Positions 42,310 through 50,690 of a DNA stretch of 64,000 bases are shown here, one piece after another. Under the pieces are notes generated by a model. That model did no database searches. It saw only the letters and a program-made list of their open reading frames with translations, and had not been told where the DNA came from. The stretch is from positions 5,332,001 through 5,396,000 of the forward strand of contig NZ_JACCBT010000001.1 in NCBI RefSeq assembly GCF_013409045.1, read 5' to 3'. Position 1 is the stretch's first letter. Every line of letters starts with the position of its first letter. The position numbers and the translations under genes were made by a program. This DNA is from Actinomadura citrea (GTDB taxonomy: Bacteria > Actinomycetota > Actinomycetes > Streptosporangiales > Streptosporangiaceae).

Positions 42310-43551
42310 GTGACCACCGAAATCGCACTGCTCGAAACGCCGTCCGGCGAGGGACGCGCCGAGTTCGCGCTGACCCTCGACCAGGGGAGCCGGGTCGGCG
42401 CCCGCTACAAGAGCCACTACGGCACGGTCCGGCCCGCCGGCGGCGGTGCCGAGGTCGAGTGCGTGTACAAGGTCGCCACCGGCGCCATGGGGAAGCGCGT
42501 GCTGGGCAACGAGGTCGCCGTCTGGGGCGGCCTCCGCATGGAGGACGTGCGCGCCGACCAGTTCGGGACGCTGCTCGGCTTCGACGTCGACTCCCCCGAC
42601 GGGCCGGCCCGGCTTGTGCAGACACGGCGCGGCCGTCCGTTCACCGAGACGTCCCCGCTCACCGCCGAGCGGCTGCGGCAGCCGGCCCACGACCTGTTCA
42701 CCGCGCTCCGGGTGCTCTCGGACAACGCCTACGCGCTGGGCGAGCTGTCCCCCGGGATGCTCCTGTGGGACGGCAGGCGGCTGCAGATCGCCGACCTCGG
42801 CAACGCGGTCGGCCAGCCGGACGACCTCCGGGCGGCGCGGGACGTGCGCGCGGCGGCCGGGCTGCTGTTCTGGCTCGCGTCGGGCGAGGAGTCGTCGTTC
42901 GGGCCGGACGGCGCGGGGCCCGTCGACGGGGACGAGTTGCGCTGGCTGATCCGGCACCACCCCGACCTCGGCATGGTGCTCCGTCCCGTCTTCGACGAGG
43001 AGGTCCCCACGGCCGCGGAGGTGCTGGCCCGCATGGACGGCTGGCCCCGCTCCGGCGACACCACGGAGCGGGACGTGCGCGCCGGACAGGACTCCCCCAC
43101 CGAGCATGACGTTCCCGAGGACGACGACACGCGGACCGTGGAGATCCACGCCACCCGTCCGGCGCAGGCCGGGCCGGCCCGGCCCGCCCGGCCGGCGGAA
43201 CGGGCCGCGCCGAAGCCGCCGCCTCCACCGATGCCCCCGGCGACGGGCGTCGGCTCGCGCGCCATCGAGAACTACCGGAGGGAGAAGCAGTGGCTCGGCC
43301 AGCGGAGGCACAGAGCGCCCGCGCACCCGTCCGGAGGGTCCGCGCCGCCGTTCACTCCGGGGCCGGGCACGGGACAAGGACCGGCGCCGGGAGCCGGACG
43401 GCCGGGAGCCGCGCAGGGGATCGGCGTCCCCTCGCTGCCCCGCGACTTCCCGTTCCGCGTCGGCGACGACGGCAGGCGCAGACCGCACCCCGCGCTGGTG
43501 TGGCCCGTGGTGTTCGTCCTGGTCGTCCTCATCCTCCTGGTGGTGTTGTGA
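42310..43551 (+). CDS. Membrane-anchored pseudokinase B (paralogue of 35366)
   Basis: 413 residues, same architecture as pseudokinase A. The kinase-like domain has VYK (K54) and Glu68, but the catalytic loop LGELSPGMLLWDG lacks HRD entirely. The Asp of the DFG position is kept (IADLGN, D162). A long Pro-rich linker (about 240-385) follows, then one C-terminal membrane helix (PALVWPVVFVLVVLILLVVL). The shared run 'LLWDGRR' or 'FWDGRR' after the catalytic loop supports descent from a common ancestor. GTG start; the GTPase starts one base after its stop. Confidence 0.82.
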   Translation: MTTEIALLETPSGEGRAEFALTLDQGSRVGARYKSHYGTVRPAGGGAEVECVYKVATGAMGKRVLGNEVAVWGGLRMEDVRADQFGTLLGFDVDSPDGPARLVQTRRGRPFTETSPLTAERLRQPAHDLFTALRVLSDNAYALGELSPGMLLWDGRRLQIADLGNAVGQPDDLRAARDVRAAAGLLFWLASGEESSFGPDGAGPVDGDELRWLIRHHPDLGMVLRPVFDEEVPTAAEVLARMDGWPRSGDTTERDVRAGQDSPTEHDVPEDDDTRTVEIHATRPAQAGPARPARPAERAAPKPPPPPMPPATGVGSRAIENYRREKQWLGQRRHRAPAHPSGGSAPPFTPGPGTGQGPAPGAGRPGAAQGIGVPSLPRDFPFRVGDDGRRRPHPALVWPVVFVLVVLILLVVL

Positions 43552-43552
43552 C

Positions 43553-44677
43553 ATGATCGCCCCGCCCTGGCAGCCCGGCCCCGCCGCTTACCCCGGCCCG
43601 GAGCCGAGCGCCCGCACGCTCTGCCCGTACTGCCTGAACCACCTCGACTGGTCCGACTACGGCGAGGTCCCGCTCGTCAAGAACACCCCCGACGGGCCGG
43701 AGGTGCTGACGCGGGCACCGGACGAGCCGGAGGTCCGCTGGCGGCACCGGACCCTCGGCGCGATGCGGCAGTGCCACGGCGACGGCGACCCGCACTCCCT
43801 CCCGGCCGACTACGGCGACCTGGACCCGCTCATCATCGGGCTGGTCGGCGCCAGCGCGGCCGGCAAGACCCACCTGCTCACCGCGATGATCGCGCAGCTC
43901 GAACGGCGCAAGGCCATGCTCGCGCCGGAGCTGCGCATCGAGCCGCTCGACGGGCACCTGCGGCAGCGCTTCTACGAGGAGCGGATCCGGCCGTTCCTGG
44001 AGCAGCGCCGCGTCCTGCCCGCCACCCGCCGCTCCGCGCGGGCCGAGTTCGTCTACGCGCTGCGCGTGTCCAGCGAGTACACCGGGCGGACCCACGCGGT
44101 CGGGTTCTTCGACGTCCCCGGCGAGCACTACCACCGGTACGAGTACGAGGACACCCCGTTCCTCAGCCTCGCCGACGCGATCCTCTACGTCGCGGACGGC
44201 CAGCAGCTACGCACCGGCGACGACTGGAACCCGTGGGTGCCCGACCCCGGCTTCACGCACGCGATCACCCAGCTCCTGCACACCCGGCAGACCCGCGACG
44301 GCCTGCTGCCGCCCGGAGCCATCGTCGTCGCCAAGTCCGACATGCTGGCCGGGCTCGACGGCACCATCGCGCACTGGCTCGCGCGGGACGACGAGACGGT
44401 GCTCGGCGACCTGCGCACCGTCGAGGACGAGAACGAGGCCGCCTACGCGTTCCTGGACCGGCACGGCGCCGAACTGTGGCTCGCGCCGTTCCACTCCGGC
44501 TCGCCCACCACCCTCCACTTCGCGTCAGCGTCGGGCGTGCCGCCGATCCCGGAGGAGGGCGTCTTCCCGCACCGGAACTTCCGTCCGACCCGGGTGCTGC
44601 GCCCGCTGCTGTCGCTGTTCAGCGCCACCGGGCTGATCCCCCGCATCGACACCGAGGAACCCGGCCAGTACCTGTGA
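43553..44677 (+). CDS. Zinc-finger P-loop GTPase B (paralogue of 36517)
   Basis: 374 residues. CPYC lies at 24-27 without the long N-terminal tail of its paralogue. The P-loop is GASAAGKT (99-106, K105), FDVPGE has D187, and AKSD has K261 and D263. The C-terminal FASASGV then FRPTRVLRPLLSLF matches the other GTPase closely. The two differ at the P-loop (GSGKS versus AAGKT) and in switch regions, so they may form a heterodimer or respond to different signals. It is the last gene of the operon, convergent with the kinase at 44703. Confidence 0.82.
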   Translation: MIAPPWQPGPAAYPGPEPSARTLCPYCLNHLDWSDYGEVPLVKNTPDGPEVLTRAPDEPEVRWRHRTLGAMRQCHGDGDPHSLPADYGDLDPLIIGLVGASAAGKTHLLTAMIAQLERRKAMLAPELRIEPLDGHLRQRFYEERIRPFLEQRRVLPATRRSARAEFVYALRVSSEYTGRTHAVGFFDVPGEHYHRYEYEDTPFLSLADAILYVADGQQLRTGDDWNPWVPDPGFTHAITQLLHTRQTRDGLLPPGAIVVAKSDMLAGLDGTIAHWLARDDETVLGDLRTVEDENEAAYAFLDRHGAELWLAPFHSGSPTTLHFASASGVPPIPEEGVFPHRNFRPTRVLRPLLSLFSATGLIPRIDTEEPGQYL

Positions 44678-44702
44678 GCCCTCCCGGCACCGTCGGGGCC
44701 GG

Positions 44703-46268
44703 TCAGCGCCGGTGCGGGCCGTGCCCGCCCACGACGCGCCAGGCGTGCGGGGCGAGGAGCTGTGCCACCACGAGGTCGGCGCGCCCCTCCACGGTGGCGG
44801 GGTCGGCCGCCTCCGCGAGCCGGAGCCGGTCCGGCCACCACGGGACGTCGCGCGGCACGGCCGCGGCCAGCGCGCGGACCCGCTCCGCGGCGTCGGCGAG
44901 CAGCGTGAGCTCCGCCGCCCACGCCCACAGCATCGGCCACTCCCGCTCGGACGGCAGCTCCGCCGGCGGCCGGCCCGGACGGCTCGGCAGCACCCGGCCG
45001 CGCAGCCAGCTCAGCTTGCCCTCCGCCCGCGCGACGATCTCCGGGACGTCCGCGTGCACCCGGTCCAGGACGGCGCAGCGCCCCCGGCAGGCGGGATGCC
45101 CGCAGCGGTGCCGGGCCGCGTCGGCCAGCACTCCGCCGTCCACCACCTCTCGCAGCAGCTCCCGGTCGGAGGGGCCGCCCCGGGCGAGCCCGAGCAGCCC
45201 CGGTGCGTCGATCGGTCGGCCCTCGTAGCGCGGCGTCACGTCCGGGATGACCTGCGCGATCAGCCTGATCAGCGCCCGCCGCGCCCCGTCGCCGCCCAGC
45301 CCGCGCAGGTACCGCACCTCGGCGGGGTCGGCGCCCTGCCGGACGAGCCAGTCGGCCAGCCGCCCGCCGTTGCCGGCCAGCCAGGCGGCGCCGTCCCGCC
45401 AGTTCCGCTCCAGGTCGTCGGCGAGGCCGCGGACGTCCCGGTAGGTGCGGCCGTTGAACCGCGGCGGCCGGTGCTCGTCCGCGACCCACGCCACCACGTG
45501 CTCGTACGTCCAGCGCCGCGCCGGGTCGACGACGAGCAGCCCGTCGATCAGCCGCCGCCACTCCGGGTCGGTCACGGCGTCCAGCGCGGGCCGCCGCCCG
45601 GCGCGCAGCAGCTCCCGCACCCGCGCGGACGGCGTCCCCTCGTACGGCGTCCGCCCGAGGAGGAGCTGGTACGCGATGATCCCGAGAGCCCACCAGGCGG
45701 CGGGAGCGCCGCGGCGGCCCCGCGCGGTCTCGGGCGCGGCGTAGGCCCAGGTGGTCAGCAGCCCGCCCGGATCCCGCCCATGGACCCGGACATTGCGGGC
45801 TATGCCTCCGAAGTCGCCGATCAGCAGTTCATAGGGGTTCCGCGACCGCACCAGGATGTTGGCCGGTTTCACGTCCGTGTGCGTCAACCCCATGGCGCCC
45901 AGCCAGAAGTTCAGGCATTCGGCGAGTTCGGCGACGATCGCCCGCAGTTCCGCGTCGCCGAGCGGGAGGGCGTCCCGGATCAGCGCATCCAGCGAGCCGT
46001 GCGCGCAGTACTCCTGCGCCATCCAGCCGACCTCGGCGCCGTCCACGGCGAGGTTCCCGTAATCATGGATCCGGGGGACGTGCCGGGTCGCCTCCAGCCG
46101 CCCCAGCACCACGATCTGGTCGGTCTCCAGCCGGGAGTCCCGGTGCACCTTGACGACGACCAGGTCGGCGCCCGCGCACCCGCCGCCGAGCGGCTCGGCC
46201 AGGTGGACGACCGACTCGGCGCCGACCGCCTCGATCCGGACCGGCCGGAATTTCTCCCGCAATGCCAC
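44703..46268 (-). CDS. Ser/Thr protein kinase with long C-terminal extension
   Basis: About 521 residues. All catalytic motifs are present: VVVKVH (K40), HTDVKPANIL (D132, K134, N137), DFGG (D152), and a TWAYAAPE activation segment. From about 280 there is a helical extension of unknown type with RCGHPACRGRC (possible zinc site) and no membrane helix. The start is uncertain: GTG 46268 gives a compact kinase N-terminus, while an upstream frame to 46388 adds a basic leader. It ends 26 bases from the GTPase B stop. As the only kinase of the region with intact motifs, it may act with the pseudokinase/GTPase operon. Confidence 0.83.
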   Translation of the reverse strand: MALREKFRPVRIEAVGAESVVHLAEPLGGGCAGADLVVVKVHRDSRLETDQIVVLGRLEATRHVPRIHDYGNLAVDGAEVGWMAQEYCAHGSLDALIRDALPLGDAELRAIVAELAECLNFWLGAMGLTHTDVKPANILVRSRNPYELLIGDFGGIARNVRVHGRDPGGLLTTWAYAAPETARGRRGAPAAWWALGIIAYQLLLGRTPYEGTPSARVRELLRAGRRPALDAVTDPEWRRLIDGLLVVDPARRWTYEHVVAWVADEHRPPRFNGRTYRDVRGLADDLERNWRDGAAWLAGNGGRLADWLVRQGADPAEVRYLRGLGGDGARRALIRLIAQVIPDVTPRYEGRPIDAPGLLGLARGGPSDRELLREVVDGGVLADAARHRCGHPACRGRCAVLDRVHADVPEIVARAEGKLSWLRGRVLPSRPGRPPAELPSEREWPMLWAWAAELTLLADAAERVRALAAAVPRDVPWWPDRLRLAEAADPATVEGRADLVVAQLLAPHAWRVVGGHGPHRR

Positions 46269-46460
46269 CGGAAACTCACCGATCTCCCCGGCACCGCCGC
46301 CCAGCCCCAAAGAACGCCCTTTCCCCGTCCGCCCCGAATGCCCAATCCTATGTCGGCGGACCACCGCGAAATGGGTCGCCCGACGCACCGACGGAAGGCG
46401 GCATCCAAGTCGTCCTGGGGGACTCCGGCCGCCGGGGCCGACGCCCGATCCGTGGTCGCT

Positions 46461-46868
46461 CTACTCGATCACCAGGTCGACCGGGATGTTGCCTCGGGTC
46501 GCGTTGGAGTAGGGGCAGATCTGGTGGGCGCGCTCTACGAGTTGTTCGCCGTCGGCGAGGTCGTCCGGCAGTTCTACGCGGAGGACCACACCGAGGCCGA
46601 AGCCCTTCTCGGTGTCGCCGTGGAGGCCGACCTCGGCGGTCACCGAGACGTCACGGACGTCGTGACGGGAGGCCCGCGCGACCGCGCTGAGCGCACTGGC
46701 GAAACAGGCCGCGTAGCCGGCCGCGAAGAGTTGCTCGGGGTTGGTGCCCTCGCCGCTGCCGCCCAGCTCACGGGGCGGGGCCAGGGAGACGTCCAGGCGT
46801 CCATCAGAGGTCACGGCTCGGCCGTCCCGGCCGTTGGCGGTGGCGACGGCGGTGTAGCGGGCGTCCAT
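46461..46868 (-). CDS. ohr: Organic hydroperoxide resistance protein (OsmC/Ohr family)
   Basis: A 135-residue Ohr-type thiol peroxidase that reduces organic hydroperoxides. The two redox Cys are in AAGYAACFASAL and CPYSNATRGN, both invariant Ohr contexts. The N-terminal YTAVATANGRDG and LAPPRELGGSGEGTNPEQLFAAGY are also typical of the family. ATG 46868 has GGAAAGGAAG upstream. No OhrR-type MarR gene is adjacent; the next gene is an IclR regulator that more likely serves the cluster to its right. Confidence 0.92.
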   Translation of the reverse strand: MDARYTAVATANGRDGRAVTSDGRLDVSLAPPRELGGSGEGTNPEQLFAAGYAACFASALSAVARASRHDVRDVSVTAEVGLHGDTEKGFGLGVVLRVELPDDLADGEQLVERAHQICPYSNATRGNIPVDLVIE

Positions 46869-46935
46869 GGTCTTCCTTTCCTCATGCATGCGGGGATCGG
46901 GGGGTGAGCGACGGGTTGAGAGTGCGGTGTGTCCT

Positions 46936-47715
46936 TCAGTGGCCCAGACGGCTGGACAGTTCGCGGGAGGAGGACAGGACGGCCTCGATGATCTCCAGGA
47001 GACGGCTGCCGCGGAAGCCGTCGTTGACGCCCCCCAGGCTCAGGGTCGCGACGAGTTCGCCCTGCGCGTCGAAGACGGGGGCGGCGACGGCGCCGACGCC
47101 GTAGAGGTAGTCCTCCTCGCTGATCGCGTAGCCGTCGCGGACGATCTTGTCGAGCCGGTCCTTGAGGGACGGCGCGTCGACGAGCGTGTTCGAGGTGTAC
47201 TGGTCGAGCGTCCGGGCGAGCCAGCGTTCCCGCAGTTCGTCCGAGAAGGCGAGCATCACCACCGGGCCCGCCGCGGTGTGGTACGGCAGCACCGTCCCGA
47301 CGCCGACCGTGTTGACCCGGACCGGGTTGTTGCCCTGGAAGATGTCGACGCAGACGGCGCCGTCGGGACCGGGGATCATGAGGTAGGCGGTGTCACCGAA
47401 CCGGTCGGCCAGGCCGCGCAGAAACGGGACCGCTTCGCTGCGGAGGCTGAGTTCGGCGAGCGCGACGGCGCCGACCCGGAAGGGGCGCATGGTGAGCCGG
47501 TAGGTGGCGCCCTCGCCGCGGGTCAGCCAGCCGGCCTGGATCAGCGTCGCGGCCAGCCGGTGGACCGTGGTCTTGTTCATGCCGGTGGCCACGGTCAGGT
47601 CGGCGAGTGTCAGGTTCGGTTTCTCCCGGGTGAAGCACTCCATGAGCTGGCAGGCCTTGAGCACCGACACCACGACGTTCTTGGGGTCGACGCCCTCCCG
47701 GTCATCGGGGGTCAT
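46936..47715 (-). CDS. IclR-family regulator of the adjacent catabolic cluster
   Basis: 259 residues. The HTH is SVLKACQLMECFTREKPNLTLADLTVATGMNKTTVHRLAATL. The GAF-like effector domain runs from about 85 to 255 with YLMIPGPDGAVCVDI, LPYHTAAGPVVMLAFSD and a C-terminal YGVGAVAAPVFDAQGELVATLSL. GGGAGG lies five bases before the ATG. A 12-base sequence in its own promoter region (47733-47744) recurs in inverse orientation between the divergent catabolic genes at 50518-50529, so it probably controls both sides of the cluster. Confidence 0.92.
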   Translation of the reverse strand: MTPDDREGVDPKNVVVSVLKACQLMECFTREKPNLTLADLTVATGMNKTTVHRLAATLIQAGWLTRGEGATYRLTMRPFRVGAVALAELSLRSEAVPFLRGLADRFGDTAYLMIPGPDGAVCVDIFQGNNPVRVNTVGVGTVLPYHTAAGPVVMLAFSDELRERWLARTLDQYTSNTLVDAPSLKDRLDKIVRDGYAISEEDYLYGVGAVAAPVFDAQGELVATLSLGGVNDGFRGSRLLEIIEAVLSSSRELSSRLGH

Positions 47716-47731
47716 CCGACCTCCCTGCGCG

Positions 47732-47744
47732 TTCCGTAATCCGG
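47732..47744. promoter_or_regulatory. IclR operator candidate, copy 1
   Basis: TTCCGTAATCCGG lies 17 bases upstream of the IclR start. Its last 12 bases are the exact reverse complement of part of the element at 50517-50529. TATTCCG follows nearby (47749-47755) as a possible extra half-site. Confidence 0.6.
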
Positions 47745-47758
47745 TCCATATTCCGATT

Positions 47759-49387
47759 CTATCGATCCAGGGCCGCGGACGAGCCCAGGGCGTGGGTGGC
47801 GGCGGCGTAGGCGTAGGTGTAGTTGCGCGCGTTGGCGAGGCCGGTGACATACCCCTTGAGTTCCTTCGTGGCGGCGGCGTTGCCGGTGGCGTAGAGCCCG
47901 GGCACCACCGCGCCGTCGCGCCGTCGTACGCGCGCGCTGCCGTCGATCCAGAGTCCGAGCGTGCCCATCCCGAAGCCGACGATCGAGAGGGGAAGAGCGT
48001 AGAACGGCGGCGTGGCGAGCGGTCCGAGGTTCGGATTCGGCTCGTGCAGGGGGTCGCCATAGGCGCGGCGGACGAAGGGCAGGGAGCCGCGGTGGAACTC
48101 CGGGTCCTCACCGCGTTCCGCGCCCTTGTTGAAGGACGCGAACGTCGCGGCCAGCCCGTCGGGATCAATGCCCGTGGCCCGCGCGAGGTCCTCCGGCGAG
48201 TCCGCGCGGACGATCTCGTCCGGCCAGGGTTCGCCGGGGGCGTACCTCCCCAGCCGGTAGCGCCGGCGGAACTCCTCGTCGGCGAGGAACCAGCAGGGGT
48301 AGTTGGACCACTGCCTGCTCCGGCCGTCGAAGCGCCGCAGGGCCCCGATCAGTGCACCGTAGTAGGCCTCGTCGCCGAACCGGCGCCCGTCCCGGTTGAC
48401 GATCATCGAGTGCGGTAGCCCGAGATGCTCCAGCAGGGGCCGGCAGAGGGGCAGGTCGCCGCCCGGGTGGGTCTCGCCGGGAAAGTGGAATCCGACGCTG
48501 AAGAACGGGTCGGCACCGCGGACGGTCGCGGCGCCCGCCTGCTGGGCGAGCAGCAGGTTGTCACCCTCGACGACGGGCGGGGCCGACTCGACGAGCGCCG
48601 GGACGTCCTCCAGTTCCCAGGCGTCGGGGGCGTGGCCGTATCCGCCTGCGGCGATCAGCACGCCGCGGCTCGCCCGGACCGTCACGCGCCCGTCGGGTCC
48701 GTCGAGGACGGCGCCCTTGACCGCGTCGCCGTCCATGAGCAGCCGGATCGCCCGGTGCCGGGGCAGGCAGTCGATGCCGCGTTCGGTGAGCGCCGCGCGG
48801 ATGAAGGCCGCCGACAGCCCGGAGCCGTGCGTCAGCAGGTCCCGGTCGGCGCCGCGCCGTTGCCAGCGGTCGACTTCGTTCGGGTCCGTCGAACTCTCGG
48901 AGTAAAGGTCGTTCCGGGGTATCCCGGTCACGTAATAGGGACTCGGACGCAGCCTGTCGCGCCAGGGGCCGAGCGTGGCGCCGGGTACGACGCACTCCAG
49001 CAGCCGCCCCTCGGGGGTCGAGCCGGGGGCCGGGTGGTAGAGGTCGGGGCAGTTCCGGATCACCTCGAACGGGACGCCGGCCTCGCGGTACCACCGAGTC
49101 GCCTCGACGGCCAGTTCCAGGTAGGCGCGCCGGGCCGGGCGATCGACCGGACGGCCCTGCCCCTGCACGTGGTCCAGGTACGCCTCGGTCGCGGCGAGCG
49201 AGTCGGCCGAGCCGGTGAGGTCGTTGGCACCGACCCAGACGAAGCCGCCGCTGTAGGCGGCCACGCCGCCCACCATGTCGGATCGTTCCACGACCAGGAC
49301 GTCCGCGCCCAGGTCGTGTGCGCGGACGGCGCCGGCCAGGCCGCCGAGGCCGCCGCCTATGCACAGGAAGTCAACGGTGCGCTCCAT
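47759..49387 (-). CDS. FAD-dependent dehydrogenase, fumarate-reductase/ketosteroid-dehydrogenase fold
   Basis: 542 residues. The FAD-binding loop is CIGGGLGGLAGAVRAHDLGADVLVVE at the N-terminus, MVGGVAAYSGGFVWV follows as in this superfamily, then RRFGDEAYYGA in the substrate domain. The C-terminal GLYATGNAAATKELKGYVTG closes the FAD site. Members insert or remove a C=C bond next to a carbonyl or carboxylate (3-ketosteroid-1-dehydrogenase, urocanate and fumarate reductases). ATG 49387 has GAGGG six bases upstream. In this cluster it could oxidise a substituted succinate to the unsaturated acid hydrated by the aconitase-type enzyme; that is inference. Confidence 0.87.
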   Translation of the reverse strand: MERTVDFLCIGGGLGGLAGAVRAHDLGADVLVVERSDMVGGVAAYSGGFVWVGANDLTGSADSLAATEAYLDHVQGQGRPVDRPARRAYLELAVEATRWYREAGVPFEVIRNCPDLYHPAPGSTPEGRLLECVVPGATLGPWRDRLRPSPYYVTGIPRNDLYSESSTDPNEVDRWQRRGADRDLLTHGSGLSAAFIRAALTERGIDCLPRHRAIRLLMDGDAVKGAVLDGPDGRVTVRASRGVLIAAGGYGHAPDAWELEDVPALVESAPPVVEGDNLLLAQQAGAATVRGADPFFSVGFHFPGETHPGGDLPLCRPLLEHLGLPHSMIVNRDGRRFGDEAYYGALIGALRRFDGRSRQWSNYPCWFLADEEFRRRYRLGRYAPGEPWPDEIVRADSPEDLARATGIDPDGLAATFASFNKGAERGEDPEFHRGSLPFVRRAYGDPLHEPNPNLGPLATPPFYALPLSIVGFGMGTLGLWIDGSARVRRRDGAVVPGLYATGNAAATKELKGYVTGLANARNYTYAYAAATHALGSSAALDR

Positions 49388-49576
49388 GTTCATCCCTCGG
49401 TCGCGGTAGCGGGAGTCGCCTCGGACACATGCCTCCTCGACAGGCTGCGTCCACGGGCTCTGGTTCGGACGTGATGCACCGGCCCTTGCGGTGCGAGGCC
49501 CCCGGTTCGCACTACGCGTCGCCGGGGCCGGGCCGGGGGCCTGTCGCGGGGTCTCACGAGGCGCATCGGATGCTTG

Positions 49577-50479
49577 TCAGAGGACGGCCACGGGGGTGAT
49601 CGGGGAGCCCGTCGCGCCGGGGACCACCAGCGGTCCGAGGACGAGCATGAAATCGGTGCGGTCCTCGGCGGCGAGCGCGGCGGCGAGCTCGTCGAGCACC
49701 ATGCTGTGCACAAGGTGGACGCCCAGGTACACCAGCGCGAGCACGTGCACCGGGAGCCGGCAGTGCTCGACCGCGACGGGGAAGGCGTCCCCGGGGCCGT
49801 CCGTTCCGACCACGGCGGCGTCCCGGTCCGCCACGAAGCGCAGGGCGTCGGGATGCAGGCCCGACAGGTGCCCGTACCGGTCGCCGGGATCGGGCGCGGG
49901 ACTTGGCGCGTTCCAACGGCCGGTGCGGACGACGAGGGCGTCGCCCGGCCCGAGTCCGGGCGCGGCCTCGGCGAGTTCGTCGTGGCCGACGGCGGTGCCG
50001 GCCGGGAGGTGGTCCACGCCGCGCAGCCGCGGGATGTCGGCCAGAACGGCGCGTGTCACCACGGGGGCGGCGGCCGTGATGTCGCACTCCGCCACGCCGT
50101 CCGGACCGGCCATCGAGGCGAAGTCGCGTCCTCCGTAACCGCGGCCCCGGTGCCCGATATGGCTCAGCGCGTCCATGTGCGTGATCTCCAGGCCGTGGCA
50201 CTCGGAACTCACCCGGTCGCTCGCGGCCTGGACGTCGCCGCCCGCGTTGGAGCCCCACCAGGTGATCATCCGGTGCTCGAAGGCGCTCTCCCCGGCTGCG
50301 GGATAGTAGGCCGGCAGGCGGTCGTCGAGCGTTCTGGCAAGAGAGATCGCGCGACCGCTCCGCACACTCGCCGCGGCCGAACGGATCTTCTCCGGGCCGA
50401 CGAGGTTCAGCGTTCCGCGCTCGTCGCGCTCGCCCCAGCGTCCCCAGTTGGCGCCGACCCCCGGCCAGAACGTGTCCAT
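49577..50479 (-). CDS. Cyclase-family (kynurenine formamidase-like) metal-dependent hydrolase
   Basis: 300 residues of the 'cyclase' fold. The metal motif is THMDALSH (H101, D103, H107). The N-terminal RGTLNLVGPEKIRSAAASVRSGRAISLA is typical, and DALVVRTGRWN and AVVGTDGPGDA lie where expected. Characterised members hydrolyse amides, isatin or similar rings. GGAGG lies five bases before the ATG. It is divergent from the lyase at 50691, with an IclR-type site between them, so it is probably part of the same pathway and may open a cyclic precursor. Confidence 0.88.
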   Translation of the reverse strand: MDTFWPGVGANWGRWGERDERGTLNLVGPEKIRSAAASVRSGRAISLARTLDDRLPAYYPAAGESAFEHRMITWWGSNAGGDVQAASDRVSSECHGLEITHMDALSHIGHRGRGYGGRDFASMAGPDGVAECDITAAAPVVTRAVLADIPRLRGVDHLPAGTAVGHDELAEAAPGLGPGDALVVRTGRWNAPSPAPDPGDRYGHLSGLHPDALRFVADRDAAVVGTDGPGDAFPVAVEHCRLPVHVLALVYLGVHLVHSMVLDELAAALAAEDRTDFMLVLGPLVVPGATGSPITPVAVL

Positions 50480-50515
50480 GTGATCCTCCAGCCGATGCGA
50501 AGCTCTCGGAAGATG

Positions 50516-50682
50516 TTCCGGATTACGGACTATCACATGAGGGTTCGGCGCAGTCAACACATCCGCGGCGAATCACCTTGACCAGCCTTCATAGGACGAG
50601 ATCCCGGCAGGAAGGACTCATTGACAGGCAGGAGGCTCATACCTAATGTCTTCTCCGAAATCCGTTTCACTATCCGGAAAGG
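50516..50682. promoter_or_regulatory. IclR operator candidate, copy 2, with further half-sites near the lyase start
   Basis: TTCCGGATTACGGAC (50516-50530) contains TCCG-GATTA-CGGA, an inverted repeat; its CCGGATTACGGA is the reverse complement of the site at 47733-47744. Related half-sites, TCCGAAATCCG and ATCCGGAA, lie just before the lyase start (about 50654-50680). The element sits between the divergent cyclase and lyase genes. Confidence 0.6.
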
Positions 50683-50690
50683 GTGAGCGC

